NCBI GenBank assembly: GCA_017745015.1
Contig: JAGIAF010000079.1
Span: 1-12,120 of the forward strand
DNA: 12,120 nucleotides
Direction: 5' to 3'
DNA from: Bdellovibrio sp.
GTDB taxonomy: Bacteria; Bdellovibrionota; Bdellovibrionia; Bdellovibrionales; Bdellovibrionaceae
Part shown: one piece after another, positions 1 to 8,028 of the stretch
Layout of the letters: every line of letters begins with the position of its first letter
Position numbering within the stretch: the first letter of the stretch is position 1
Translations under genes and position numbers: made by a program
Notes under the pieces: model-generated
What the model was told of the DNA's origin: nothing
Databases searched by the model: none
Seen by the model: only the letters and a program-made list of their open reading frames with translations

Positions 1-2031
1 GCCCTTGGTAGTTTGTTGAGCTCTCAAATTCGCAAATACTTGCCCTGGGTGGAAATTGGCACGGGACTCTATAACCTTGTTCTGTGGATCTTACTCAATG
101 GGCCCTTCTACAAAGTACAATTACCTCAAGCCCTTGTTGTCCTGGGACTCATGATCCCCGCCTTGTCCCTAGGAACTCAACTGCCTCTTTATAGCTATTA
201 TCTGCGCAAGGTTCGTTTCGGATTTATCTATGGTCTGTATCATGGCGGAGCCATCCTGGGACTGCTGGCTTTTGAAGTCTACTTCGTCCAAGGAAACTCC
301 GTAAAAGAGGCTTTGATATTTTTAGCTGGCTGCCAAATAGGATTGGGATTGGTTTTACGTATTTTCTTGCGCCACGATTTCTTCTTAGTAGAAAAAGCAC
401 CGAGCGGCCTTTCCAAAAACCTTTTTACCAAAGAGTTCGCTCCGCAGCTCAGCGCCGTCTTTCTCATTTCCATTCTTAGCTATTACCAAGTGTTCTGGGC
501 CCTCAAAACCCAAGTGTTCTTAACCGAGGCATTCCGTCTGCATGGAACTCTGATCTCCATGGCTGTCTTCTCTTGGATGACAGGCGCTGGATTCTTCGAA
601 AAAATTTTAAAAAAGATTTCGAAGACTTCTCTTTTGTTTGCATGGGGATTTGCTCTTCTTGCTGTTCAAGCCTCTTTTGCATATGCACCCGCTTTCATCA
701 CTGGCCACTTTAATGGCGAACTTCAAAACTATCTTTTCTGGAGCTATGGCCTGGCGCTGTTGCTAACGTTGCCCGTCTTGTTTTCAAGTTTGATCTTTGT
801 AAAGAGCACTCAAGAGTTAGAACCCTCCTTTCCTATTGACCAAGCCAGCGGATACTTAAATTCTCTGGCCAGCGTGGGAAATGTCATCGGCATGATTTCC
901 GGAGCTCTGATGGCAACGTCCCTGTGGGAAAATAGCTATTTTGAAGGGGCATTGATTTTCTTAATCGTTGCTATTCTGCTGGTCTCGTTCTTTGAGAGGA
1001 AACATCTTAAGTCCACTGTCGGATTTGCACTCATGCTAGCTTTTGCTGCGGTGGCCTTTCAAAAAGAACAATCCACGCTCCTTTTGCTTCATCGTTTCAA
1101 CCAAGACGATCATGTAACCAGCGAGCTCCGCACCAAAATATATTCTGAAGCATTTTCCTCTGTGGCAGTTGTAGACACCAAGTTCGACGACATCCCGGCA
1201 AAGGTTTATTTTGTCGATGGTCATCGCTCCCATGATCTTGAACGAGGCAGCGAAAATCTTGTCGGCCTTCTGCCAAGAAAGTATTTTAGTGAGCGCTTGA
1301 AGAACTCTGCTGTGATCGGCATCGGTACGGGACAAACTTCTTGGGGTGTCTCTGCAATCAGTCAACACGTAGACCTCGTGGAAATTTCTCCAGCGGTCAT
1401 TAAAAATCTGGATGTTTTTAAAGACTACAATGGCGAGCTTTCTGAAAAGAAAAATACTTCCATCCATCTCATAGATGGGATGAGCTTTCTGCGTGAATGC
1501 AAACCTGGAACTCTTGACCTGATCGTTAATACAGCAACCTATCCAGGTAATTTCAACGCTGCCAAACTCTATACTAAGGAGTTTGTGGAGCTTGCGAAAG
1601 ATTGTCTGAATTCCCACGGCGTGTACCAGACATACTTTGATAACTCCACGGTACAAAACTGGGAACAACTCGCCGACTTCTTGGCGCCCCTTCAAGAAAG
1701 TTTCAAATATATCGATGTCATTGCCAATCCATATCCGATAGTGATGGCTTACAATGAAGATCGCAACCTTCCGCCCGAAAGCGTGGATTCATTCCTAAAT
1801 GATGAAGACTTGGCATTTTATCAAAAAAACCTCAAACACCGCCCCGTGTTCGGTCGCTGTCTTCCGATCTATCGCAGAATTCCAATTTATCCTGATGGCA
1901 GAATGAACACGTTAGACAGAGCTGTCTTGGAAGCAAACTCCATCAAGAATATTTTGAAGCTCATGAAACCCAGCGAAGATGCGATCTTCGCGAACTATTC
2001 TGAGCTCCCAATCAGCTACACTTGCTATTAG
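1..2031 (+). CDS. Fused MFS-like/spermidine synthase-like membrane protein, 5' partial
   Basis: The frame is open from base 1, so the TTG at 13 is probably not the real start. The first residues visible (ALGS) align with residues 55-58 of the paralogue at 5600-7927, so about 54 residues with one to two membrane helices lie outside the window. Residue numbers here count from base 13. Residues 10 to about 345 are a run of hydrophobic segments typical of the MFS-like part of fused MFS/spermidine synthases. From about 350 a soluble Rossmann-type domain follows: SAM-binding loop GIGTG (436-440), acidic strand end VEIS, DGMSFL (488-493), then LDLIVNTATYP (501-511). Classical aminopropyltransferases have a catalytic Asp near this last motif; here it is Asn506. 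MNTLDR at 631-636 is shared with the third paralogue. It acts at the inner membrane on an unknown substrate, and aminopropyl transfer is doubtful. Its stop overlaps the convergent neighbour by 4 bases. The fold is well supported; the function is not. Confidence 0.85.
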   Translation, partial: ALGSLLSSQIRKYLPWVEIGTGLYNLVLWILLNGPFYKVQLPQALVVLGLMIPALSLGTQLPLYSYYLRKVRFGFIYGLYHGGAILGLLAFEVYFVQGNSVKEALIFLAGCQIGLGLVLRIFLRHDFFLVEKAPSGLSKNLFTKEFAPQLSAVFLISILSYYQVFWALKTQVFLTEAFRLHGTLISMAVFSWMTGAGFFEKILKKISKTSLLFAWGFALLAVQASFAYAPAFITGHFNGELQNYLFWSYGLALLLTLPVLFSSLIFVKSTQELEPSFPIDQASGYLNSLASVGNVIGMISGALMATSLWENSYFEGALIFLIVAILLVSFFERKHLKSTVGFALMLAFAAVAFQKEQSTLLLLHRFNQDDHVTSELRTKIYSEAFSSVAVVDTKFDDIPAKVYFVDGHRSHDLERGSENLVGLLPRKYFSERLKNSAVIGIGTGQTSWGVSAISQHVDLVEISPAVIKNLDVFKDYNGELSEKKNTSIHLIDGMSFLRECKPGTLDLIVNTATYPGNFNAAKLYTKEFVELAKDCLNSHGVYQTYFDNSTVQNWEQLADFLAPLQESFKYIDVIANPYPIVMAYNEDRNLPPESVDSFLNDEDLAFYQKNLKHRPVFGRCLPIYRRIPIYPDGRMNTLDRAVLEANSIKNILKLMKPSEDAIFANYSELPISYTCY

Positions 2032-4268
2032 TAATCTTTAGGATAGGACAACAGTAAATCTGTCGAGTTCGTACGGCTGGTTTCAATCAGAAGATTGTCA
2101 TCAGTAACCATCTTCGCCGGAGTCGAAACTTCGCGATCATTATACTCAATCCAGGCCCTCACAACCTTTTCAGCATCCCAGAAATCCTCAGGCGTTTTCA
2201 ACAAAGCTTCATCCCAAGAGAAACTTGGTAATAACCCAGCAACCGAAGCCATAGAAACCGCCGGCCACTCTGGCAATGGCGAATTGCTGCCAATAAAGAT
2301 AATCCCGTCATAAGAATACCCCGGCATCAATCGAAAATAAGGAAAAGATTTTTGAGCGGTATAGATCAAAGATTTAAGATCCCTTGGCGCCCCGAACAAG
2401 AGCTGCGCGTAAATGCCCCCTGGATTCAGATGACCACGAACAATTTCATAGAAATTCTTAGACATTAAATAAGTGGTCCCTGGCCCATAGGGATCCACAT
2501 TCACCGTGATAATGTCCCATTTTTTACTTGAAAGAGCGATATAACTGCGACCATCATCCGCCACATTCTCAACTCGGGGATCTTTAAGATAATCGGTATC
2601 TTTAAAAGACAAAAGACTTTGCGCCTTTAAAACCAAAGGTAAAATATCGACACTGGTAATATTTTTGACTGCAGGAATTTTAACGAAAGCTTCCGTGGTT
2701 AAACCATACCCCATCCCTACGACAAGCACATCATCCACTGATTTTGAAAGCAAGGCTGGGAATAACGCCAGGTTTCTTTGTACCATGGCGGTCTCACCAA
2801 ATCCGTAAGGTGCAACCAAGGTGGCATAGTTATGAAACATGGCCCAACGATTTATCGGAATATTATCTTTCGGATTGAGCGGAATCACATTCAAATAACC
2901 AAACTCATCTTCCGCTTCAAATAAGGCCGAAGTTGCAGGATTTAGGTTCGCGGACCTTGTGCCAATAAAGGCAATAAGCATCACGGACACAAAGGTCGTC
3001 GAAAAACGCGACGGACCTCTCAAAAACAGAACAGAGCCCAAAAGTCCCAACAGAATCAGAGAGATAAATAAGAACTTAAGACTGTCGATAGTGCCCAGCC
3101 AAGAGAATAAAATATAGGTCGAAACCAAACTTCCCAGAACAGAGGCGAAGGTATTTACATACACGGCTTGCGATAAGCTGCGCGTCCTCTGCAATGGAGT
3201 GCTCGCACCCGTTTGAATAACTTTAAGGGACAACGGAAAGCATAAACCTAACAGAAGACCCGGCAAAATCGCGATCAAAAGCAAGACAACTAAAAAAATC
3301 ACCTGCACTGTTTTTGCATAGGGATGAGACAAATCGATGCCGACGGAAATCGCCTGAGGCAACAACACAAATCCGGCGGCGGCCAAGAGGCCCGTGAAAC
3401 GCAGAATAAAAAGAACCGCATTCAATTGGCTGGAGGTTTTAAGTTTGGACAAACGCGGACTTAAGAAAGCTCCTAACGCCAAGGTCAAAAGTAAAACCGA
3501 CAAGACCAGAGAATGAACATAGATTCTTCCACCCAAAAACAAATGGGCTAAGCGAAACCAAATTTGTTCAAGGCTTAATACAAAAAATCCACTCAAAGCA
3601 CTTAAAGCCAACGCCCAATACTTGATCGCCTGTGGAGAATACTCCCCGATTTCAAGAACCACTGACGGAGCTTCGTCTTGGACACTCTTAGGAGTGAACA
3701 CAAATTTTTGACGAATAAAGAGCGCCGCGGCCAGAACGTTTAGAAAAAAACCAAAATACAACGTCCCGGACAAGCCGAAATTGTAGACCAAAATCACATA
3801 AGACGAAAACGCCCCCGCAGCCCCGCCAAGACAATTAGCCGCATAGAGCCACTGATGGTCTTTCGCAGAGGCAAATTTATAACTCATCAGAGGAAAAGAA
3901 AGTCCCATCAAGAATGTCGCAGGAAAGATAAATACACCTGTCATCACAAAATGACTGACAAGCTTCGGCAACGAACTCGCTCTTAAAATATGCGCAAGAC
4001 CTTCGGGTGCACCCATCAAAAACAAAAAGCCCAGGGCAATCACCAGTACAATGCTGATTTCACAGAACGCGTACAATGGAAGCTGTTTTTTGGAGTCACG
4101 CTGCAAGAGCTTGGGTGCAGAGGCCGTCCCAAGTCCCAAGCCCAACATGAAATGCGCAATCACGCAGGAAATAGATAATGTTGTTCCACCGAGAATAGAA
4201 GAGAAAGTGCGTATCCAAAGGATCTGATACAGCAACCCCGCAAATCCGGTCAGAAACATCGCGGTCAT
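2028..4268 (-). CDS. Fused MFS-like/spermidine synthase-like membrane protein
   Basis: This is a 746-residue protein from the ATG at 4268. Residues 1 to about 440 contain roughly 12 hydrophobic helices (first one FLTGFAGLLYQILW, the family's usual opening), and the rest is a cytosolic-type SAM-binding domain. Motifs are GMGYG (518-522), VDILP (540-544), ADDGRSYI (570-577), WDIITVNVDPYGPG (584-597), then FYEIV and NPGGIYAQ. The last part is very close to SpeE-type spermidine synthases, which read DxTDPxGPG. Here the segment is one residue shorter and the first, catalytic Asp is lost (Asn590), although Asp592-Pro593 and GPG remain. VTDDNLLIE near the C-terminus is also family-like. Of the three paralogues it is the nearest to true spermidine synthase. 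The ATG has only a poor ribosome binding site; a strong AAGGAGG at 4301-4307 suggests initiation at a CTG at 4293-4295, adding 9 residues (MKSRAFKLG). It is divergent from the 4364 operon. Confidence 0.88.
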   Translation of the reverse strand: MTAMFLTGFAGLLYQILWIRTFSSILGGTTLSISCVIAHFMLGLGLGTASAPKLLQRDSKKQLPLYAFCEISIVLVIALGFLFLMGAPEGLAHILRASSLPKLVSHFVMTGVFIFPATFLMGLSFPLMSYKFASAKDHQWLYAANCLGGAAGAFSSYVILVYNFGLSGTLYFGFFLNVLAAALFIRQKFVFTPKSVQDEAPSVVLEIGEYSPQAIKYWALALSALSGFFVLSLEQIWFRLAHLFLGGRIYVHSLVLSVLLLTLALGAFLSPRLSKLKTSSQLNAVLFILRFTGLLAAAGFVLLPQAISVGIDLSHPYAKTVQVIFLVVLLLIAILPGLLLGLCFPLSLKVIQTGASTPLQRTRSLSQAVYVNTFASVLGSLVSTYILFSWLGTIDSLKFLFISLILLGLLGSVLFLRGPSRFSTTFVSVMLIAFIGTRSANLNPATSALFEAEDEFGYLNVIPLNPKDNIPINRWAMFHNYATLVAPYGFGETAMVQRNLALFPALLSKSVDDVLVVGMGYGLTTEAFVKIPAVKNITSVDILPLVLKAQSLLSFKDTDYLKDPRVENVADDGRSYIALSSKKWDIITVNVDPYGPGTTYLMSKNFYEIVRGHLNPGGIYAQLLFGAPRDLKSLIYTAQKSFPYFRLMPGYSYDGIIFIGSNSPLPEWPAVSMASVAGLLPSFSWDEALLKTPEDFWDAEKVVRAWIEYNDREVSTPAKMVTDDNLLIETSRTNSTDLLLSYPKDY

Positions 4269-4300
4269 ACCTAACTTAAATGCTCTTGATTTCAGAATGC

Positions 4301-4307
4301 CCTCCTT
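4301..4307 (-). promoter_or_regulatory. Strong Shine-Dalgarno AAGGAGG suggesting an upstream non-AUG start
   Basis: On the minus strand AAGGAGG is followed after 5 bases by CTG (4295-4293), in frame with the 2028-4268 gene. The annotated ATG lies 32 bases away, too far for this site to serve it. The frame closes with TGA at 4319-4317. The added residues MKSRAFKLG are basic, as often seen before a first membrane helix. An ATT at 4298-4296 is a less well spaced alternative. Confidence 0.5.
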
Positions 4308-4363
4308 ACCTGCTTGTCAAAGATGCTATCAATGGACTAGCCTTATTTCTATGGAAATGTGCA

Positions 4364-4840
4364 ATGACTAAAAGAGCCGAACTCATTCTTATTTTGTCCT
4401 GCGCGGTTTTGTTTTTCGCAAGCTTCTTGGTCTATCCACTTTTCCCTGTTCAGCGCTATCCACTTTTTGCCGATGCACCCACGCAGTATGAGACCTATCA
4501 AATTCTCAACAGTGAGGGCATTCGCATTCCATTATCACTTTTAAATTTGCAGAACACATACGATGGCGACCCCACGTTCCTGGTAGGTCGTCTGCCCGCA
4601 ACGGCTTACAAGTGGGGCCATGTATTAACGGCTCCTGAACTTGAGAAGCATCTGAACTCCTTAGATGAAGAGCTTCTCGCCGACATTTCCTACTTATGCA
4701 TTCAACGCTCCGTCTTTGGAACTTTGTCAGACGACTCCTTTGGAGTCACAGCTCTGGATCACTTCGTTTGGAAAGACAGAAAGATCTCTAGCGATCCTAC
4801 ACTCTTTGCCTCTAGCTGTGCGACGGAGGTGAATCAATGA
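4364..4840 (+). CDS. Small membrane-anchored protein, probable partner of the HTTM protein
   Basis: This is a 158-residue protein of unknown function. I place the start at the ATG at 4364 (GGAAA 6 bases upstream). The longer frame from 4280 would run into the divergent gene's leader, has no ribosome binding site, and would put 28 poorly hydrophobic residues before the helix. Residues 7-27 form one membrane helix after a basic N-terminus (MTKRAE), so residues from about 28 are likely periplasmic. RYPLFADAP (31-39), followed by a short strand-rich stretch with an SEG turn (50-52), recalls the small proteins with a YPMF-like motif often found beside HTTM genes. That is my inference from memory of the pattern. 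The two Cys after the helix are C112 and C152. Its TGA overlaps the next start as ATGA, so it is the first gene of a translationally coupled operon ending at 7927. Confidence 0.75.
   Translation: MTKRAELILILSCAVLFFASFLVYPLFPVQRYPLFADAPTQYETYQILNSEGIRIPLSLLNLQNTYDGDPTFLVGRLPATAYKWGHVLTAPELEKHLNSLDEELLADISYLCIQRSVFGTLSDDSFGVTALDHFVWKDRKISSDPTLFASSCATEVNQ
4825..4830 (+). promoter_or_regulatory. Ribosome binding site GGAGGT for the HTTM gene
   Basis: GGAGGT lies inside the end of the upstream gene, 6 bases before the ATG at 4837. It fixes that start and supports coupled translation through the ATGA overlap. Confidence 0.8.
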
Positions 4841-5616
4841 GATGGCCTAGCACAAAAAAATACTTTAATGGCTTCCGCATTTTGACTTTACTTTCCTCAC
4901 TGGCATTAATGATGGATCAAATCTTTATTCGCTGGCGCATGGATGGAAAAATTCAGATCGTATCCTTGGCAGGATTTTTACCTGAGCCCCTAATGACTTC
5001 ACATCTGCTCTTTCAAGCCATCAGCGTTCTATTTTTGGCAAGTGGACTTTTATGGCTATTCTGCATTCAACCAAAATGGACATCCATCCTCAGCGTTGTT
5101 CTTTTTATTTTTTCAACTTCGCTCTATTTGCAAAACGAACCCTTCGGTGATCACCGGCAGTCTGTTTTCTGCTTCCTATTGATGATTCTTGCCGCTCGAG
5201 AGTTCCAACTCTTAAAGCATTACTTCTTCCCGGTGGCCGCAAGCATTGTGGTTTCCTTCTACTTCCTCGCTGGCTGGGAAAAGATCTTTTATTCCGGGCT
5301 CTCTTGGGTCAACGGAACCAGCCTGCAAGTATTTGTGCACTATATGGGCTACGGGAACTCCCACCTCCGTCACTGGATTTTACAAAGTGCGACCGTCGCG
5401 AAATTCCTTCAAGCCGGAATCTTGATACTGGAGTGTGGCTCCATCTTTTTATTTGGTCCGCGTTTTTTGCGTTGGGCTTGGCTCATCGGACTCGTGGGTT
5501 TCCATATAGGTATCGAAGAGATCTTCGCCTATCGCTATTTCCTGCATTTGTTTTTAGTTCTCTATCTTTTTGCTCTGCCTGATATTCTAGAAAGACGACA
5601 TGAGAAAAACGCTTAG
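4837..5616 (+). CDS. HTTM / vitamin K-dependent gamma-carboxylase-like integral membrane protein
   Basis: This is a 259-residue multi-span membrane protein with hydrophobic segments near 13-30, 55-77, 82-98, 109-121, 130-147, 190-207, 212-228 and 233-250. FLAGWEKIFYSGLSWVNGTSL (143-163) matches the pattern A-G-x-x-K followed by W-x-x-G that marks HTTM proteins. In human gamma-glutamyl carboxylase the Lys of this region is the proposed catalytic base; here it is Lys149. GDHRQ (104-108) and GFHIGI (221-226) also fit the family. Bacterial HTTM proteins are mostly uncharacterised, and carboxylase activity has not been shown for most, so I do not assign a reaction. It lies in the inner membrane. 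Its start overlaps the previous gene by 4 bases and its end overlaps the next by 17, so the three genes almost certainly form one transcript. DoxX-like membrane proteins are a less likely alternative. Confidence 0.8.
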   Translation: MRWPSTKKYFNGFRILTLLSSLALMMDQIFIRWRMDGKIQIVSLAGFLPEPLMTSHLLFQAISVLFLASGLLWLFCIQPKWTSILSVVLFIFSTSLYLQNEPFGDHRQSVFCFLLMILAAREFQLLKHYFFPVAASIVVSFYFLAGWEKIFYSGLSWVNGTSLQVFVHYMGYGNSHLRHWILQSATVAKFLQAGILILECGSIFLFGPRFLRWAWLIGLVGFHIGIEEIFAYRYFLHLFLVLYLFALPDILERRHEKNA

Positions 5617-7927
5617 TCCTCGCCTTGATTTCACTTATCTTATTTGGTTTGGAGTCCCGGTTCTGCTGTACCAAATTCTGATCTCTCGTATCTTATCGCA
5701 GATTTTCGGCAGTTTGTTTTTCATTCAGCTCTTTTTAATTGCGGTCGCTTACCTTGGAACGGCTCTTGGGTCCTATTGGAGTTTGCGTCTGCATTTGAAC
5801 TTATCTAAAAGCCACGGCTGGTTGGTGATTTTAAATTTGATTCTCTTGGGGTTTAATCATTGGAGCACGGAGCTCTTAAAACTTGAAACCCTCAGCCTTA
5901 TCCTTGGATTTGCGCTGTTCTTTGCGATTTCTTTCGTTTCCTCTTTGCTTTTGCCACTTTTCTTTGAGGAGCAAAAACGCCAAGGTTTAGAGACAACCAC
6001 TGTTTTCAATAGAGTCTATTTCTATTTCCATCTCTTAGTGGTTGCGGCCCTTATCTTTGTAGAGCTTGGCGTGCTGCACACTTGGGGTATTCAAACCATC
6101 CTCTGGATCCTGACCGCGGCAGAATTTTTCTGGAGTCTTTATTGGCGAATACAATGTACAGAGAAAGCGGCTCTTGCCGCAATACCTCTGCGCTCTCTTA
6201 AGGATGAACTCTATAAGTCCAAAGATTTGATTGCACCACTTTTTGCTTTCTCAGTTATTAGCGGCATTATTCAGTCCATTCTTTATCGCCAAGTTCAAAA
6301 CGTCCTAGCTCCCCTGGCATTCCACTATTCTCTTTATCTTGCCGCCCTGGTGTTGAGCTGGGCCCTTTCCAGTTTGTGGTTTAGAAGCAAAAGGGGGTAC
6401 CGTTGGTTGAACTGGTTGCGCTTCAAACAAAACTCGGGGCTTTTGGTCCTGGCACTTTTGGTGTGGAGCTTATCATGGCCCGTCTTCTGGTCAGTGATCT
6501 TAGATCATCTGACCCTGCCCCCCGCATCCCTTTATATTTTCGTCATCCGTGCAAGCTTTGCCTTGGGACTTATCCTTCCCACGGGTTTTTTCTTTGGCAG
6601 TCTTTTGCCTCTGGTAAAGAAAGAAAACGAACACATTCCTTTGGGAACTTATCTGAGCGTTAACTCCCTCGGAAATGCCCTGGGAATTTTGCTGTTTATC
6701 TCTTTCCTCTTCGAAGTTACCGGAATATTTCAACTCTGGTCTCTGCTGGGGCTGGCATGCCTGATCTTCGCCCTCAGAACTCCCAAAGCCAAAACGGTCA
6801 CGGCTACTGGAGTTGTGGTCCTTTGTCTTCTGACTTACTTCTTAACCAAAGAATATTCCTGGGACTTAGGCAGCTATCCCCATCGCAGCTTCAATCGCTG
6901 GGTCCAAGACACTCATTCTTTGACTGATGTTAAAACCTTTAAGCATCGCTCAAGCCAAGTAAGCTTTGTAGAAATTAATCATCGTTACAACTTGATGATC
7001 ATGAATGGACATCACTCCATCAATCTTCCCAAGGACAATGAATACTCGTTATCAGATACATTGATGGGACTGACTCCTCTGCCGTTTGTAAAGAACTTCG
7101 ATAAGGCTTTGGTGATCGGCTTGGGCACAGGCGCAACTGCTATGGGTTCGGCAGCGACTTTCAATCACACTGATATCGTCGACCTCGATCCGACAATGCT
7201 TCAAGTGGTCGAGTTTATGAAACCCGTGGCGCAACGGTTGCATTCCAAGAAAGTGAAGTTTATCGAGGCCGACGGCCTCACGTTCCTGCGCACGAACCAG
7301 CAAAGCTATGACTTGATTATCAACAACGTTCCTTCGCCCGTTTACTTTACAGCGGCGAAACTTTGGAGCCGCGAGGCCCTTCAGTCCGTCTATGATTCAC
7401 TCACTGAAGACGGAATTTTTGCCCAATGGCTCGACGGTGAGCTCACTCCCGAAAGCTTAGACATTCTGATGCAAACCTCCCAAGGGCTCTTCACTCATTG
7501 TGATATGTTCTTCTTGAACTATAACTTTTATAGTTTAGTTTGCAGCAAAGGCGATAAGCCACTCACATTAAAAACCCATCCAGAAATTGCGGCGACTCTG
7601 ATGCAAACCACGCCCGAGCTTTATTCCCAGTTTTTTGAAGGTCTCCGCTGGCCCGCAGTTCCGATAAAACCGCAACACAAGGATGTTCCCATGAACACCT
7701 TGGACCGTCCTTATATGGACGTTCTGGTGGCGATTTCCCCGCCGGGATGGTTGAACAACGATAAAGTCGACCATGTGGCTGCGCGCTTTGAGCTTCCGCA
7801 ACTTCTTACTCCCCAACCAGGAAAGACCTTCCCTCCTGAAATGGAGAAAAAATGTCGCCTGATGGCAGAGTGGATTTACCATCACAAGTTCCAAATCTTC
7901 GGCGAGCAATGCGCGCCGCTGTTTTAA
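5600..7927 (+). CDS. Fused MFS-like/spermidine synthase-like membrane protein
   Basis: This 775-residue protein is the third gene of the 4364-7927 operon. Its ATG lies 17 bases inside the HTTM gene with only a weak site (GAAAG, 5 bases upstream), so translation probably depends on coupling. Residues 12 to about 415 hold about 13 hydrophobic helices, opening with GVPVLLYQIL as in the paralogue at 2028-4268. The C-terminal domain has GLGTG (507-511), VDLDP (527-531), EADGLTFL (556-563) and YDLIINNVPSP (570-580). Asn575/Asn576 occupy the region where aminopropyltransferases carry the catalytic Asp. AAKLW and MNTLDR (698-703) echo AAKLY and MNTLDR of the 1-2031 protein, so those two form one subfamily. 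The upstream gate region (NGHHSINLPKDNEYSL) lacks the DExxYHE of true spermidine synthases. It is likely an inner-membrane SAM- or dcSAM-binding enzyme of unknown substrate, working with the two proteins encoded upstream. Confidence 0.88.
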   Translation: MRKTLSPRLDFTYLIWFGVPVLLYQILISRILSQIFGSLFFIQLFLIAVAYLGTALGSYWSLRLHLNLSKSHGWLVILNLILLGFNHWSTELLKLETLSLILGFALFFAISFVSSLLLPLFFEEQKRQGLETTTVFNRVYFYFHLLVVAALIFVELGVLHTWGIQTILWILTAAEFFWSLYWRIQCTEKAALAAIPLRSLKDELYKSKDLIAPLFAFSVISGIIQSILYRQVQNVLAPLAFHYSLYLAALVLSWALSSLWFRSKRGYRWLNWLRFKQNSGLLVLALLVWSLSWPVFWSVILDHLTLPPASLYIFVIRASFALGLILPTGFFFGSLLPLVKKENEHIPLGTYLSVNSLGNALGILLFISFLFEVTGIFQLWSLLGLACLIFALRTPKAKTVTATGVVVLCLLTYFLTKEYSWDLGSYPHRSFNRWVQDTHSLTDVKTFKHRSSQVSFVEINHRYNLMIMNGHHSINLPKDNEYSLSDTLMGLTPLPFVKNFDKALVIGLGTGATAMGSAATFNHTDIVDLDPTMLQVVEFMKPVAQRLHSKKVKFIEADGLTFLRTNQQSYDLIINNVPSPVYFTAAKLWSREALQSVYDSLTEDGIFAQWLDGELTPESLDILMQTSQGLFTHCDMFFLNYNFYSLVCSKGDKPLTLKTHPEIAATLMQTTPELYSQFFEGLRWPAVPIKPQHKDVPMNTLDRPYMDVLVAISPPGWLNNDKVDHVAARFELPQLLTPQPGKTFPPEMEKKCRLMAEWIYHHKFQIFGEQCAPLF

Positions 7928-7965
7928 TTTAAAAGACGCCTCGCAAAATAGTCTCCAGTCCAGGC

Positions 7966-8008
7966 ATTTGCCCCGCTTCCAAAAATGGTGCTACACTGCG
8001 GGGCAAAT
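7966..8008. repeat. Perfect 11-bp inverted repeat in the kdsA leader
   Basis: ATTTGCCCCGC at 7966-7976 is the exact reverse complement of GCGGGGCAAAT at 7998-8008, with 21 bases between. Arm centres are 32 bases apart, about three helical turns. No T-run follows, so it is a poor terminator. The left arm covers the probable -35 box and the right arm the probable transcription start, which suits an operator. If transcription reads through from upstream it would instead form a hairpin in the mRNA, 20 bases before the kdsA start. Confidence 0.8.
7968..7997 (+). promoter_or_regulatory. Probable sigma-70-type promoter for kdsA
   Basis: TTGCCC (7968-7973) and TACACT (7992-7997) each match 4 of 6 consensus bases, with an 18-base spacer. 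The predicted start is about 8003-8006, giving a leader of roughly 25 bases. It lies within the inverted repeat. Confidence 0.35.
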
Positions 8009-8028
8009 ACTTTCTAGAAGGCAGCTCC

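Noticed and set aside
1036..1695. 219-residue minus-strand open frame inside the first fused MFS/synthase gene
   Set aside because: It lies opposite the SAM-binding domain, whose motifs are clear on the plus strand. It has no recognisable motif or good start signal, so it is a shadow frame.
4315..4320. Perfect TTGACA on the minus strand as a -35 box for the 2028-4268 gene
   Set aside because: At 17-18 bases spacing the -10 position reads TTCTGA, a very poor match, and transcription would start past the ribosome binding site.
4280..4363. Longer start for the 4364-4840 protein at the ATG at 4280
   Set aside because: There is no ribosome binding site, it overlaps the divergent gene's leader and AAGGAGG, and it buries the natural basic N-terminus and membrane helix 28 residues in.
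1..7927. Naming the three fused proteins speE / spermidine synthase
   Set aside because: All three are altered at the catalytic Asp segment and carry large membrane domains, so aminopropyl transfer to putrescine cannot be assumed.
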